From: Helicobacter sp. MIT 05-5294
GTDB lineage: Bacteria; Campylobacterota; Campylobacteria; Campylobacterales; Helicobacteraceae
Direction: 5' to 3'
Assembly: GCF_000765675.1 (NCBI RefSeq)
Contig: NZ_JRPA02000001.1
Coordinates: 124,001-188,000 of the forward strand
DNA length: 64,000 nucleotides
Below the pieces are notes generated by a model. It was given only the letters and a program-made list of their open reading frames with translations, was not told where the DNA came from and ran no database searches. The position numbers were made by a program, and so were the translations under genes. Position 1 is the stretch's first letter. Each line of letters starts with the position of its first letter. This document shows, piece after piece, positions 1 through 8,396 of the stretch.

Positions 1-486
1 GAAAGCTCCAATTACACAGCCCTTAAAGAGGGTGAAGAGTTTTGGCGTAAGAATTTTGAAGGCGTTTTTAGCACACATGGCAAGGATAAAAACAAAGAGC
101 AGGTTTTGGAAGAGTTTAGGGAAGGGGGCAATATTTTGTTGGCAACCACGGTGATTGAAGTTGGAATCTCTTTGCCGCGCTTAAGCACGATTGTGATTGT
201 AGGTGCGGAGCGATTGGGATTGGCGACTTTGCACCAACTGCGCGGGAGAGTGAGTCGCAATGGCTTGAAAGGATATTGCTTTTTATTTACCAAGCAGAAG
301 GCAAGTGAAAGATTGGAGCGGTTTTGCCAAACCCAAAATGGCTTTGAGATTGCGCAAATGGATTTGGAATATCGCAATAGTGGGGATTTGTTGAGTGGAG
401 AGGTTCAGAGCGGAAAGCAGTTTGTGTGGGTGAATTTAGGAAGCGATGAGAAGATTATCCAACAAGCAAAGGAATCTTTGAATTAA
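1..486 (+). CDS. recG: ATP-dependent DNA helicase RecG, C-terminal part (5' end outside window)
   Basis: The reading frame is open from the first base and ends at TAA 484-486, giving about 161 residues of the C-terminal end. RecG is a superfamily 2 helicase that remodels stalled forks and Holliday junctions. Visible here are helicase motif V (ATTVIEVGISLP) and motif VI (QLRGRVSRNG), followed by the short RecG tail with the EYRNSGDLLSGEVQSG stretch, where most RecG proteins have D(F/L)xLRGPGD. Motif VI keeps the arginine finger region. The start, wedge domain and motifs I-IV are upstream of the window. The family call is firm. Mfd shares motifs V and VI, but the tail fits RecG better. Confidence 0.9.
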   Translation, partial: ESSNYTALKEGEEFWRKNFEGVFSTHGKDKNKEQVLEEFREGGNILLATTVIEVGISLPRLSTIVIVGAERLGLATLHQLRGRVSRNGLKGYCFLFTKQKASERLERFCQTQNGFEIAQMDLEYRNSGDLLSGEVQSGKQFVWVNLGSDEKIIQQAKESLN

Positions 487-652
487 AAGTTTTTGTGTTG
501 GAATCTTGCAAAATAAAAGAGTTTCAAAAAGAATTGTAGAGATTCCTTATTCTAAGCCCAAAAAATTAAATGTAGAATCCCTTTGTTTTCTTGCAGAGTG
601 ATAAAGCCAAAATGGGGTTGTGAGAGTGCTCTAAATGCACTAATAATGCTTC

Positions 653-943
653 TTATAACTTAGAATCGTCCAAAGGTTGAATCCCAAAACGACAATTTCC
701 CTCCAAGCTTTCTTTTTGAAGTAACAAAGGCATATCGTCAATATACGCGACGATTTGATTTCGCACCAATTTATTGCCTTCTTGAATCTTGAAATCTACA
801 ATTTTCCCCTCACTTCAGAAGAGATGGAAATCTCATCACTTTCAAAGGTCCCCCCATCGCATCGGATTCTATGTTGTTGCCACAAGCCCCCAAAATCAAT
901 ATGCCCATTAAGCAAATACAGGCGCATTTATTATGGTTTTCAT
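653..943 (-). pseudogene. Remnant of a HlyD/YbhG-type membrane-fusion lipoprotein
   Basis: No intact gene lies between recG and the NifX-like gene. Reading the minus strand from an ATG at 943 and changing frame three times gives a coherent protein start. There is a short signal peptide, a lipobox (LILGAC), then GGTFESDEISISSEVRGK and IVDFKIQEGNKLVRNQIVAYID, which is the N-terminal beta-barrel and biotinyl-lipoyl half of a periplasmic adaptor, and then the first residues of the hairpin before a stop at 653-655. The frame breaks fall near 910, at a run of six C (850-855), and in a run of G and A near 806-813. The hairpin and C-terminal half are gone. In the HlyD family such adaptors feed ABC or MFS exporters; no partner gene is nearby. 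The decay is seen directly. The family assignment is by resemblance. Confidence 0.6.
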
Positions 944-970
944 TATCCGATTTCCTAAGGAATTTTGCAT

Positions 971-1357
971 TTAGGCTTTGATGAATACGAAAGAATCTTT
1001 GGCATTTTGACAATTCGTGTCCATTTTGCAGACTTTGATACCCTTTTGACTGAAGACTTTTGCGGTATTTGCACATGCTTTTTTGACAAGCACCACAGCG
1101 CAATCACTGATGATTTCGCCGAGTATATTGTGTTCTTTGGCGTGTGCGATTCTTTCTTCTTCGCTCATTTCTTCATCTTTGTGGGAGCAACCCTCACTTG
1201 CTTCTTTGTTGGCGCGTGGATTCTCTCGCAATTCGAGCAGGTCAATCTTTTTAAACATTCCCGCACCTTTTTGTTCAAAGATTGCAAAAAAGGGCGTATG
1301 TCCTGTGTTATTAAAGATTCTTAGGCTTTCATCATAAACAGGCACAGCAATTCTCAT
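971..1357 (-). CDS. NifX/NifB-type dinitrogenase cofactor domain protein
   Basis: A 128-residue protein that opens with MRIAVPVYDES and the conserved block around FNNTGHTPFFAIFE, which is the start of the NifX/NafY/VnfX iron-molybdenum cofactor-binding fold. A second half carries GEIISDCAVVLVKKACAN, matching the family's glycine and cysteine-bearing helix. A charged middle section (about residues 45-75) is inserted compared with the minimal domain. The ATG at 1357 overlaps the stop of the upstream gene by 4 bases (ATGA), so the two are translationally coupled. No nif genes are visible, so a role in nitrogen fixation is not implied. Stand-alone members occur in many non-fixing bacteria and their job is unclear. 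It ends the fbp-metG operon. Confidence 0.8.
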   Translation of the reverse strand: MRIAVPVYDESLRIFNNTGHTPFFAIFEQKGAGMFKKIDLLELRENPRANKEASEGCSHKDEEMSEEERIAHAKEHNILGEIISDCAVVLVKKACANTAKVFSQKGIKVCKMDTNCQNAKDSFVFIKA

Positions 1358-2469
1358 TGGTTTCCTTTCTTATTGGTTTCTTGAGTGTCATCTAAATGTG
1401 CGTAATCAAATAAGCTTTGCTCATGCGCATCATTGACAAATTCTTGTTCAAACACTTCTGTTTCCACGCCTAAGATAAGAGCGAAATTGTATTTCTCATC
1501 AAGGAGCTTCCCAAATAACTCTTGAGGGCTATCAAAGCAACGCACTGCGGCATAAGGCGCGTAAAGTTCTTGATAGATTTGTGGGACAAAAAGCATTAAA
1601 CGCGCCCATTTTGCATACATTGTGAAGTAGGCTAAATAGCGTTCATAAAGCTCTGTATCCATACAAGCAAGGAGGACTTTATTTGTCGCGCCGGGTTTGG
1701 AAATAAACCCTCGTTCGTCCAGATACAAGGGTCTAAAGCTAGAGATTCTCTCTAAATTATTCATCTGCACTTCTAAAGAATATTCTTCGCAAAACTTTAC
1801 TACACGCGCAAGAGGTTGGATAAAGAGTTTAGGCAATGGAATCTCATAATCAAAGGTTTTATAAAATATCTTAATGCCAAAGAGTGAATAAGAGTTGATA
1901 GCAAAAGGCAATGCGGAATCTTCAAGTTTTTCTTGGGGGAGGAGTTTGATTTCTTGTTGTTTTTTAGGTAGGGAGCTTAAGTTGATTTGAGAATTACAAT
2001 GCAAAATATAAGCAACATCACTTGCAAGAATATAGCGCACGAGTTTTACGAGTGAGCCACAATAACAGCCTAGATTTTTCTTTGGTAGCAAGATTTGCGA
2101 GGCGATTTGGTATTCATCAGGGCTTAGCAAAAACAAGATTTTGTTCCCGACGATTAGATAATGCCGCGCAATGCGGACTAAAGACTGCTCCAAATCTTCC
2201 ACGCTAATCCAAGCAACTTCTGGGTCGCTCATTGCGATATTTCCGCTAAAGAGAATCCCAAATGCGCCCTTTTTCACAGCTTCTTCAATTTCTTTTTCTG
2301 TTTCTTCTAAGGTTTTGCCAAAAGCTACAAATAAATCCCCTTGTTTAACCTCATTGACTTCATCGCAAATGGAGTTAAAAAAAGAAATACTTGGCTGATT
2401 CAATAAAGTTCCAAATGCGATTTCTACTATCTCATTAACGCTGATTTGCATTTCTTTCTTTTTTATCAT
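1354..2469 (-). CDS. Mur ligase-like conserved protein of Campylobacterota, function unknown
   Basis: 371 residues, starting at ATG 2469 with a good Shine-Dalgarno (AAGGAG) eight bases upstream and lying 9 bp after metG. Residues 20-100 resemble the N-terminal UDP-substrate domain of MurE/MurF: DEVNEVKQGDLFVAFGKTLEETE, then a helix and KKGAFGILF, matching the pattern of a residue run ending in GDLFVA, a charged loop and AxxxGA. The ATP-binding Mur middle domain motif (GTNGKT) is absent, and the remainder shows no motif I recognise. It may be a derived, non-catalytic Mur-like protein. A protein of unknown function next to metG is, as I recall, also found in H. pylori (HP0418). The resemblance is moderate and the function is not known. 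Confidence 0.6.
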   Translation of the reverse strand: MIKKKEMQISVNEIVEIAFGTLLNQPSISFFNSICDEVNEVKQGDLFVAFGKTLEETEKEIEEAVKKGAFGILFSGNIAMSDPEVAWISVEDLEQSLVRIARHYLIVGNKILFLLSPDEYQIASQILLPKKNLGCYCGSLVKLVRYILASDVAYILHCNSQINLSSLPKKQQEIKLLPQEKLEDSALPFAINSYSLFGIKIFYKTFDYEIPLPKLFIQPLARVVKFCEEYSLEVQMNNLERISSFRPLYLDERGFISKPGATNKVLLACMDTELYERYLAYFTMYAKWARLMLFVPQIYQELYAPYAAVRCFDSPQELFGKLLDEKYNFALILGVETEVFEQEFVNDAHEQSLFDYAHLDDTQETNKKGNQ

Positions 2470-2478
2470 AAGGTCTCC

Positions 2479-4443
2479 TTAGCTGATTGGACTCCCATTT
2501 TTTTTGGAATTTTGTGGAACGATGAGCGTTAGCCCCTCTTCGTCTTTGGTAGCAAGAATCATTCCCTCACTTATTTGTCCCATAAGTTTGGCGGGTTTGA
2601 GGTTTGCAAGGACGCAAACTTGTTTGCCAATTAAGCTTTGTGTATCATAGTGCGCTTTGATTCCTGCAAGAATCTGACGCGCTCTTGCTTCTCCTAAATC
2701 CACTTGTAGTTTTAAGAGTTTTTCGCTTTTGGGTAATTCTTCTGCGCTGATAACCGTGCCGACTTTGATTTCTATTTTGGCGAAGTCTTCTTTGCTGATT
2801 GGATTGGCAATCTCCAAAGCGGGAACAGAAGAAGAATCTTGCAACAAATGCTTTGGCTTGTCTTCTTGTTTGGGTGTATCTTCTAGCAATGCGGATTCTA
2901 TTTTGGGGAACAATACGCCAATCGCGCTTAGGTGCATTGTCCCTAGCAATTCACCTTGAACAACAAAGCGTTGATAGTTTTTAGAATCCACTTCTAGCCC
3001 AAAAACCTTAAGGATAGATTCTGCGCTTTTTGGCATACAAGGAGAAAGGCAAAGTGCGGATTTGATTAATAGGTTTGCGATAAAGACAAGCAATTCTGCA
3101 ACTTCTTCTTTTTTGCCCTCTTTGATGAGTCTCCAAGGCTCTTTTTTGGCGATGATTCCATTACCTAGACCAAAAAGTGTCCAAAGATCCTCTAAATAAC
3201 GATGAATTTGCACCGCATTCATAGAATCCTCTAAGCCTGTTAAAACCTTACTAATTTGCGTAAATTCCGCATTATAATGTGCTTGAAGTTGCACACAATC
3301 TACTTCTAGCTGGTTATCAAAGTATTTTGCACTCATTCCTAAAAGCCGATTGAGCAGATTCCCTAAATCATTCCCCAAATCCGCATTGATGCGCTCAATA
3401 AGTGCTTTTTGTGAAAAATCTCCGTCTTGTCCAAAAGGCACTTCGCGTAAGACAAAATACCTAAAACAATCCAATCCATAGGCTTCTACAACTTCCTTTG
3501 GATTCACGACATTGCCGATACTTTTGCTCATTTTTGCGCCATCTTTCGTCCACCAACCATGCGCTGCAATATGGCGTGGTAAGGGCAAATCTAAGCTCAT
3601 CAAAAACGCGGGCCAATAAATCGCGTGGAATCGCAAAATATCCTTGCCTACGATATGATAATCTGCCGCCCAAAAGTCCATTCTATCTTCTAAATCATTG
3701 CAGAATCCAAGCGCACTTAGATAGTTGATGAGCGCGTCTAGCCATACATACATTACATGTTTTTCGTTTTTTGGGTCTTTGTCAAGCAAGGCTTTGGGGA
3801 GCTTAATACCCCAATCAAAAGTCGTGCGCGTGATAGAGAGGTCTTCTAAACCGGATTGAACAAAGTTAATGACTTCATTGCGGCGGAATTTTGGCAGGAT
3901 AAAATCCGAATGCTCCTCGTAAAATCGCAACAATTTATCGCCATAAGCACTTAATCTAAAGAAATAGCTTTCTTCTTCTAGGATTGTGGTTTCTTTGCCA
4001 CAATCGGGGCAATATTTGTCGTCTTTTAATTGGAATTTTGTAAAAAAAGATTCGCAAGAAACGCAGTAATGCCCCTCATACTTGCCCTTGTAAATATCCC
4101 CTTTTTCAAACATTTTTAAAAACGCGGCTTGAGCGGTCGTGAGATGATAGGAATCCGTCGTGCGGATAAAATGATCGTAAGAGATTCCAAAGCTATCCCA
4201 AATATCTTTAAATTTTTGGGAGATTTCATCAACATATTCTTTGGGGCTTCTTCCTTTTTTTTGTGCGGATTGTTCAATCTTTTGTCCGTGTTCGTCTGTG
4301 CCTGTGAGGAAATAGACTTCTTTACCCTTTAACCTCGCAAATCGTGCGAGAGTATCTACGATAATTGTCGTATAGGCGTGTCCAATATGTGGAATATCAT
4401 TCACATAATAAATTGGCGATGTGATATAAAACTTAGAATTCAA
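2479..4443 (-). CDS. metG: Methionyl-tRNA synthetase
   Basis: Charges tRNA-Met. The HIGH signature appears as HIGHAYTT within the first 30 residues, followed by a zinc-binding insert with CxxC pairs (CVSCE, CPDCGKE). The KMSKS signature (AKMSKSIGN) is near residue 310, and there is a C-terminal EMAP/OB tRNA-binding domain (IEIKVGTVISAEELPKSEKL to the end), so this is the long dimeric form of about 655 residues. The first ATG (4455) has its AAGGAA directly against it. A TTG at 4443 follows GGAGG at ideal spacing and matches the usual length of the N-terminus, so I prefer TTG. The gene overlaps the upstream small Cys protein and is part of the fbp operon. Confidence 0.96.
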   Translation of the reverse strand: MNSKFYITSPIYYVNDIPHIGHAYTTIIVDTLARFARLKGKEVYFLTGTDEHGQKIEQSAQKKGRSPKEYVDEISQKFKDIWDSFGISYDHFIRTTDSYHLTTAQAAFLKMFEKGDIYKGKYEGHYCVSCESFFTKFQLKDDKYCPDCGKETTILEEESYFFRLSAYGDKLLRFYEEHSDFILPKFRRNEVINFVQSGLEDLSITRTTFDWGIKLPKALLDKDPKNEKHVMYVWLDALINYLSALGFCNDLEDRMDFWAADYHIVGKDILRFHAIYWPAFLMSLDLPLPRHIAAHGWWTKDGAKMSKSIGNVVNPKEVVEAYGLDCFRYFVLREVPFGQDGDFSQKALIERINADLGNDLGNLLNRLLGMSAKYFDNQLEVDCVQLQAHYNAEFTQISKVLTGLEDSMNAVQIHRYLEDLWTLFGLGNGIIAKKEPWRLIKEGKKEEVAELLVFIANLLIKSALCLSPCMPKSAESILKVFGLEVDSKNYQRFVVQGELLGTMHLSAIGVLFPKIESALLEDTPKQEDKPKHLLQDSSSVPALEIANPISKEDFAKIEIKVGTVISAEELPKSEKLLKLQVDLGEARARQILAGIKAHYDTQSLIGKQVCVLANLKPAKLMGQISEGMILATKDEEGLTLIVPQNSKKNGSPIS

Positions 4444-4810
4444 AACTTCCTCCATTTCCTTTATTCATACTTAAATACACTGCGCTTACATAGTCGTTGC
4501 GCACTTTGCATTCTAGGATTTCTGGGCATTTTAGGCAGCTAGAGAATCCCTTAGAGTTTTGGCAATGCATCAGTGCTTCTTGTTTGTTGGTTAGGTTTTC
4601 TTGTGTTTTTTCTCCAAACTCATCTTTTTGGGTGCAATCCACCATATCTTTACAAAAAATGCAACTTGTAGTATTGTGTCGCGTTTGGCACTCTTTGATA
4701 GCTTTTAGGGCGGATTCTATCATATCAGAAGTGATTGCAGGAGGAATCCCGATTCCTTGTTGGGGATTAGTTGCTGAATTGTTTTCTAAATTTTCAAGAT
4801 TCGCTGACAA
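4433..4810 (-). CDS. Small protein with two four-cysteine modules (Cj0839c-like)
   Basis: 125 residues, TTG start with GGAGGA eight bases upstream, overlapping the end of fbp. The protein contains an internal duplication. Cysteines 41, 50, 53 and 59 and cysteines 83, 92, 95 and 101 have identical spacing (C-x8-C-x2-C-x5-C), each preceded by a short helix containing AL and followed by a charged stretch. This suggests two metal sites (zinc or an iron-sulfur cluster), one per module. The C-terminal tail NDYVSAVYLSMNKGNGG is the most conserved-looking part. In C. jejuni an unknown gene occupies the same place between fbp and metS. No function is established that I know of; the metal binding is inference. 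Confidence 0.75.
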   Translation of the reverse strand: MSANLENLENNSATNPQQGIGIPPAITSDMIESALKAIKECQTRHNTTSCIFCKDMVDCTQKDEFGEKTQENLTNKQEALMHCQNSKGFSSCLKCPEILECKVRNDYVSAVYLSMNKGNGGSFEF

Positions 4811-5690
4811 ATTTTATTTCCTCCTGACTACCAAAAAAGCAAGGCGTCGTATCGTGCAAATGCTTAGGAATAAGCTCTAAAAGCCTTTTAGCTTCAATTT
4901 CTCCTTGTGTTGGATTCTCTTGTATGCACACGGCATTGCCACCCGCTCTTTCAAAGATAAATGCAAAAGGAAAAACTTCAAACAGCATTCTAAGCTTGCC
5001 TTGTGGCGCATCGCTCGTGCTGGGATAAGAAAAAATCCCACCGCCTTTGACTAAAATATGGTGCAAATCCGGCACCATTCCGCCACTATATCGCAAACGA
5101 TAACCCGCGTTAAAGAGGGATTCTATCTTGGATTTATGGAATTTGCTCCAATTTTTTTGTGTGCCACCCGTTGCATTGAGTTTGCCTTTGTGAGAGAGTT
5201 TGAGAGTTTTTTGTAGCTGAAACTCTTTGCCATTATGCACAAAATAATCCACGCCTTCTTGAAGCAAAGAAGCAAATCCAATTCCAATTACCATACCATA
5301 CACAACATACGCGCTTGCCACGAGATTGTGAGGGAGAAAATCACCTTGATAGATTCCAAAAATACTTCCAACGCTAAGATTCGCGCCCATCAAAGAAGAA
5401 CCATCAAGCGGGTCATAAGCAATGCTATAAATACCCTCTTTATGCAAAGGAATTGCGTGTTCTTGCTCCTCGCTACAAATTTGTTTGATGATTTTTAGGT
5501 CTTTGAAAGTAGTTTGTAGAATCTCATCGGCAGCAACATCAGCCTTTAGCTGTGTATCGCCGGTGGCATTGGTGTTTTGCGTGTATTCGCCTAGACTTTG
5601 TTTGAGCGTCTCATAAATCGGCAAACTCGCCTTTTGAATTTGGATTAAAATTTGTTCTAAATCACGCGCTAAATTTGCGTTTGTCATCAT
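4794..5690 (-). CDS. fbp: Fructose-1,6-bisphosphatase class I
   Basis: Hydrolyses fructose 1,6-bisphosphate in gluconeogenesis, which matters in Campylobacterota because most cannot run full glycolysis. The class I metal motif DPLDGSS is clear near residue 100, with upstream CSEEQE, and the substrate loop (LRYSGGMVPDLHHIL) and KLRMLFEVFPFAFIFERAGG follow in order. An ATG pair at 5690/5687 follows GGGAG at good spacing. Upstream in-frame codons to 5711 have no ribosome site. A TATAAT lies at 5727-5722 on the minus strand, so this is the first gene of the operon running through metG to the NifX-like gene. Confidence 0.96.
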   Translation of the reverse strand: MMTNANLARDLEQILIQIQKASLPIYETLKQSLGEYTQNTNATGDTQLKADVAADEILQTTFKDLKIIKQICSEEQEHAIPLHKEGIYSIAYDPLDGSSLMGANLSVGSIFGIYQGDFLPHNLVASAYVVYGMVIGIGFASLLQEGVDYFVHNGKEFQLQKTLKLSHKGKLNATGGTQKNWSKFHKSKIESLFNAGYRLRYSGGMVPDLHHILVKGGGIFSYPSTSDAPQGKLRMLFEVFPFAFIFERAGGNAVCIQENPTQGEIEAKRLLELIPKHLHDTTPCFFGSQEEIKFVSES

Positions 5691-5721
5691 TTGCTCCCTT
5701 GCGCATAGCAAAAATTTGCGT

Positions 5722-5727
5722 ATTATA
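5722..5727 (-). promoter_or_regulatory. -10 box for the fbp-metG operon
   Basis: A perfect TATAAT on the minus strand, 32 bases before the fbp start, in a T-rich context typical of Helicobacter vegetative promoters. The intergenic space is shared with the divergent rpe promoter. Confidence 0.55.
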
Positions 5728-5781
5728 ACCTAATTTATGATTTATGTGGCTGTTTTTAGGGCAAACTTTATAGTTTTTTGC

Positions 5782-5787
5782 TACAAT
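5782..5787 (+). promoter_or_regulatory. -10 box for rpe
   Basis: TACAAT preceded by a TTTTTTG run, 38 bases before the rpe ATG. The T-rich upstream stretch takes the place of a clear -35, as is usual in Helicobacter and Campylobacter. Confidence 0.45.
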
Positions 5788-5825
5788 TTTGGCTAATTTT
5801 TGCAAGAAGATTTGATGGAGAGGTT

Positions 5826-6461
5826 ATGTTAGTTGCGCCAAGTATTTTAGCTGCGGATTTTGGGAAGTTAGAATCCGAAATTAAAGCGATTTGTCAAGCG
5901 GGTTGTGATTTGATTCATATTGATGTGATGGACGGGCATTTTGTGCCAAATCTCACGCTTGGTCCTGTGGTCGTGCAATCGGTGGCAAAAGTCGCAAGCA
6001 AGCCACTTGATATTCATTTAATGGTGCGCAACAATTCTTTTTTTGTGGAGCTTTTTGCGCCTTTTAAACCCGAATTTATTTCCTTTCATATTGAAGAAGA
6101 AAAACACGCAAACTCTTTGTGTCAGAAGATTCGTAACTTTGGAATCAAACCTGCAATCGTGTTAAATCCTCATACGGGTTTGGATTCCATAGAGTATTTG
6201 TTGGAATTTGTGGATATGGTGCTGTTAATGAGCGTGAATCCGGGATTTGGGGGGCAGAAGTTTATTCCTAATGTGCTAGATAAAATCAAAGCCCTAAAAG
6301 ACAAGATAGAATTGCGCAATCCTAAATGCCTCATTGAAGTTGATGGCGGCGTGTGCAATTCCAATATAGAATCTCTTAAGATTGCGGGAGCAGATATTGT
6401 TGTTGCGGGAAGTTATGTTTTTGGCGGGGATTATAAGGAGCGGATAGAGAGTTTGCGGTAA
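5826..6461 (+). CDS. rpe: Ribulose-phosphate 3-epimerase
   Basis: Interconverts ribulose 5-phosphate and xylulose 5-phosphate in the pentose phosphate pathway. A TIM-barrel protein of 211 residues with the family signatures APSILAADF at the start, HIDVMDGHFVPN near residue 33, LMSVNPGFGGQKFI near 135, and EVDGG plus AGADIVVAGSYVF near the C-terminus. Metal ligands (His33, Asp35, His66, Asp174 equivalents) are present. The ATG at 5826 follows GGAGAGG; the longer in-frame start at 5778 overlaps the promoter and is rejected. Divergent from fbp and convergent with the liv operon. Confidence 0.96.
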   Translation: MLVAPSILAADFGKLESEIKAICQAGCDLIHIDVMDGHFVPNLTLGPVVVQSVAKVASKPLDIHLMVRNNSFFVELFAPFKPEFISFHIEEEKHANSLCQKIRNFGIKPAIVLNPHTGLDSIEYLLEFVDMVLLMSVNPGFGGQKFIPNVLDKIKALKDKIELRNPKCLIEVDGGVCNSNIESLKIAGADIVVAGSYVFGGDYKERIESLR

Positions 6462-6529
6462 CTTGCGTCAAATCTCTTGTTTGGTATTTTAAAGCCCTTG
6501 TAAAGGGCTATGGCAATTCCGTAAGACAG

Positions 6530-6912
6530 AATCTCGCCCTTGTGTTATTGCGAGAATTGCTCAATTCGTGGCAATCCATAGTCTTAAATCTCGCTTTTTT
6601 AGAATCCACTTTATGCATGATTATAGATTGCCGCGTTTATTTCGCTCACTCGCAATGACGCAAGGGCAAGATTCTACATTTGAAAATCAAGAGGTAATAA
6701 GGAAAAATTTGCCCCATTGTTGCAATTTTGCAGAAATGGGAGCAAATTAAGGTAGTCTTCTTTTGCCTCGTATTTTTAAATGCAGAATCTAAAGGTGAGA
6801 TTCTGCATTATGGATTGCTTCGTTGCACTTCGTGCGCCTTGCAATGACGGCTGGGGGAGGATTTCACATTGGATTATTTTGCTCTTGTCTTTCTCGCAAT
6901 GACGGGGTAAAA
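6530..6912 (+). repeat. Dispersed intergenic repeat region (two degenerate copies)
   Basis: The space between convergent rpe and livF has no gene. It holds two degenerate copies of the repeat seen elsewhere in the window. Words are ATTGCGAG near the edges, GGCAATCCATA / ATGGATTGC, TAGAATCCACTTT and CTCGCAATGACG in inverted arrangement (about 6538-6665 and 6795-6910). The arms are partly complementary, so the transcript could fold into long hairpins and may act as a bidirectional terminator. Confidence 0.55.
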
Positions 6913-6940
6913 CACAAATGTCCCAACCTCTTATCTTTGC

Positions 6941-7636
6941 TTATCCGCCCAAATATCGCTTTTTAATCTCTTTGTCTTCTAGTAGGTTTTTCGCGGAATC
7001 TTTCATTACGATTTTGCCATTTTCTAAGACATACGCGCGATTTGCGATTTTAAGCGCGGCAAAGGCGTTTTGCTCTACAAGCAAAATCGTGATTCCATTC
7101 TCGCGCAAACTTAGAAGAATCTCAAAAAGCTCCCCGACGACTTTAGGGGCAAGTCCCAAGCTTGGTTCATCAAGCATTAGGAGTTTTGGCTCACTCATCA
7201 AGGCTCTAGCAATCGCTAACATTTGTTGCTCACCGCCGCTCATTGTTCCTGCCATTTGTTTTTGTCTTTCTTTAAGGCGCGGGAAAAGCCGATACATCTT
7301 TTCGCGCATAACTTCAAAGTTTTCATCGTTATGATATGCGCCCATTCGGAGATTTTCATCAACGCTAAGATTCGTAAAAATATGCCGACCCTCCGGCACG
7401 AGTGCGATTCCGCGTTGGATAATCTTATGTGTTGGAATATTGGAAATATTTGCGCCAAAGAATCGGACTTTGCCTTTTGTTTTGACACTATGTACGATTC
7501 CATTAAGCGTTGAAGTTTTCCCTGCGCCATTGCTACCAATTAAAGTAACGATTTCGTGTTCTTCAATGTGGAAATCAATGCCCTTTAAGGCTGAAATTTT
7601 GCCATAATGGACTTGTAAGTTTTCAATTTGTAGCAT
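6941..7636 (-). CDS. livF: Branched-chain amino acid ABC transporter, ATPase LivF
   Basis: The second ATPase of the high-affinity leucine/isoleucine/valine importer. Walker A GSNGAGKTS near residue 37, Q-loop, signature MSGGEQQMLAIARAL near 135 and Walker B LLMLDEPSLGL, then the H-loop region are all present, about 231 residues. Start ATG 7636 has GGGGGA just upstream and overlaps the end of livG by 14 bases; the longer frame to 7660 has no ribosome site. Last gene of livKHMGF. Confidence 0.95.
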   Translation of the reverse strand: MLQIENLQVHYGKISALKGIDFHIEEHEIVTLIGSNGAGKTSTLNGIVHSVKTKGKVRFFGANISNIPTHKIIQRGIALVPEGRHIFTNLSVDENLRMGAYHNDENFEVMREKMYRLFPRLKERQKQMAGTMSGGEQQMLAIARALMSEPKLLMLDEPSLGLAPKVVGELFEILLSLRENGITILLVEQNAFAALKIANRAYVLENGKIVMKDSAKNLLEDKEIKKRYLGG

Positions 7637-8396
7637 AGAAATCCCCCAAATACGCGGCAATTACTTCTTGGTTGTTAATTGCCTCATAAGGTGTGCCGCT
7701 AAAGAGTTTTTTGCCATAATCTAGCACCAAAACTTGCTCGCAAAGTTGATTTACAAAAGGCATATCATGTTCAATCAGCAAAATGCTTAAATCAAAGTCT
7801 TTTTTCATTTTTAAAATCAGCTCACAAAGCTCTTGCGTTTCTTTAGGATTCATTCCTGCTGCGGGTTCATCAAGCAAAAGTAGCTTTGGATTCGTTGCTA
7901 AAGCCCTTGCAATCTCTACTTTACGACTATTTCCATAGCTTAATGCGTTTGCGTTCGCATCGCGTTCTTTGTCTAGTCCGATATAATCCAAAATCCAACG
8001 CGCCCTTTCTTTGATGCGCTTTTCTTCTTTGAAATATCTGCCCACACGAAACGCAGCTTCAAGGAAGCTATATTGTGCGCTATTGTGCAAACCAATCAAT
8101 ACATTATCTAAGACACTCATTGAACCAAAAAGGCGAATATTCTGAAAAGTGCGCGCAATTCCTAATTGAACAATCGTATTGGGTTTGTATTTGGAGATAT
8201 TTTTGCCTAGAAAATTCACCTTTCCGCTGTTGGGTTTGTAGTTTGCAGTGATGATGTTAAACATCGTAGTTTTCCCTGCGCCATTAGGACCAATAAGCCC
8301 GAAAATTTGGTTTTCTTGCACACTAAAGCTAACATTATCAATTGCCTTTAAGCCTCCAAAAGCAATACTGACATTTTCTAATTCTAAAATCGCCAT
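7623..8396 (-). CDS. livG: Branched-chain amino acid ABC transporter, ATPase LivG
   Basis: First ATPase of the Liv importer, 257 residues. Walker A GPNGAGKTT near residue 36, signature LSYGNSRKVEIARALA near 150, which has Y-G-N where many have LSYGxQR, and Walker B LLLLDEPAAGMNP are present. The LivG-specific extra stretch between Walker A and the signature is also there (residues 85-130). ATG 8396 is preceded by AAAAGG and its start overlaps the livM stop (TAATG), so translation is coupled. Confidence 0.95.
   Translation of the reverse strand: MAILELENVSIAFGGLKAIDNVSFSVQENQIFGLIGPNGAGKTTMFNIITANYKPNSGKVNFLGKNISKYKPNTIVQLGIARTFQNIRLFGSMSVLDNVLIGLHNSAQYSFLEAAFRVGRYFKEEKRIKERARWILDYIGLDKERDANANALSYGNSRKVEIARALATNPKLLLLDEPAAGMNPKETQELCELILKMKKDFDLSILLIEHDMPFVNQLCEQVLVLDYGKKLFSGTPYEAINNQEVIAAYLGDFYATN

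Noticed and set aside
755-958. Plus-strand 67-residue ORF between recG and the NifX-like gene
   Set aside because: Lies opposite the HlyD remnant, has no ribosome site and no protein-like pattern.
971-1357. Nitrogen fixation locus
   Set aside because: Only a single NifX-like domain protein; no nifHDK or nifENB in the window.
6530-6912. CRISPR-like array
   Set aside because: Repeats are degenerate, inverted, unevenly spaced and shared with other spacers; no regular repeat-spacer pattern or cas gene.
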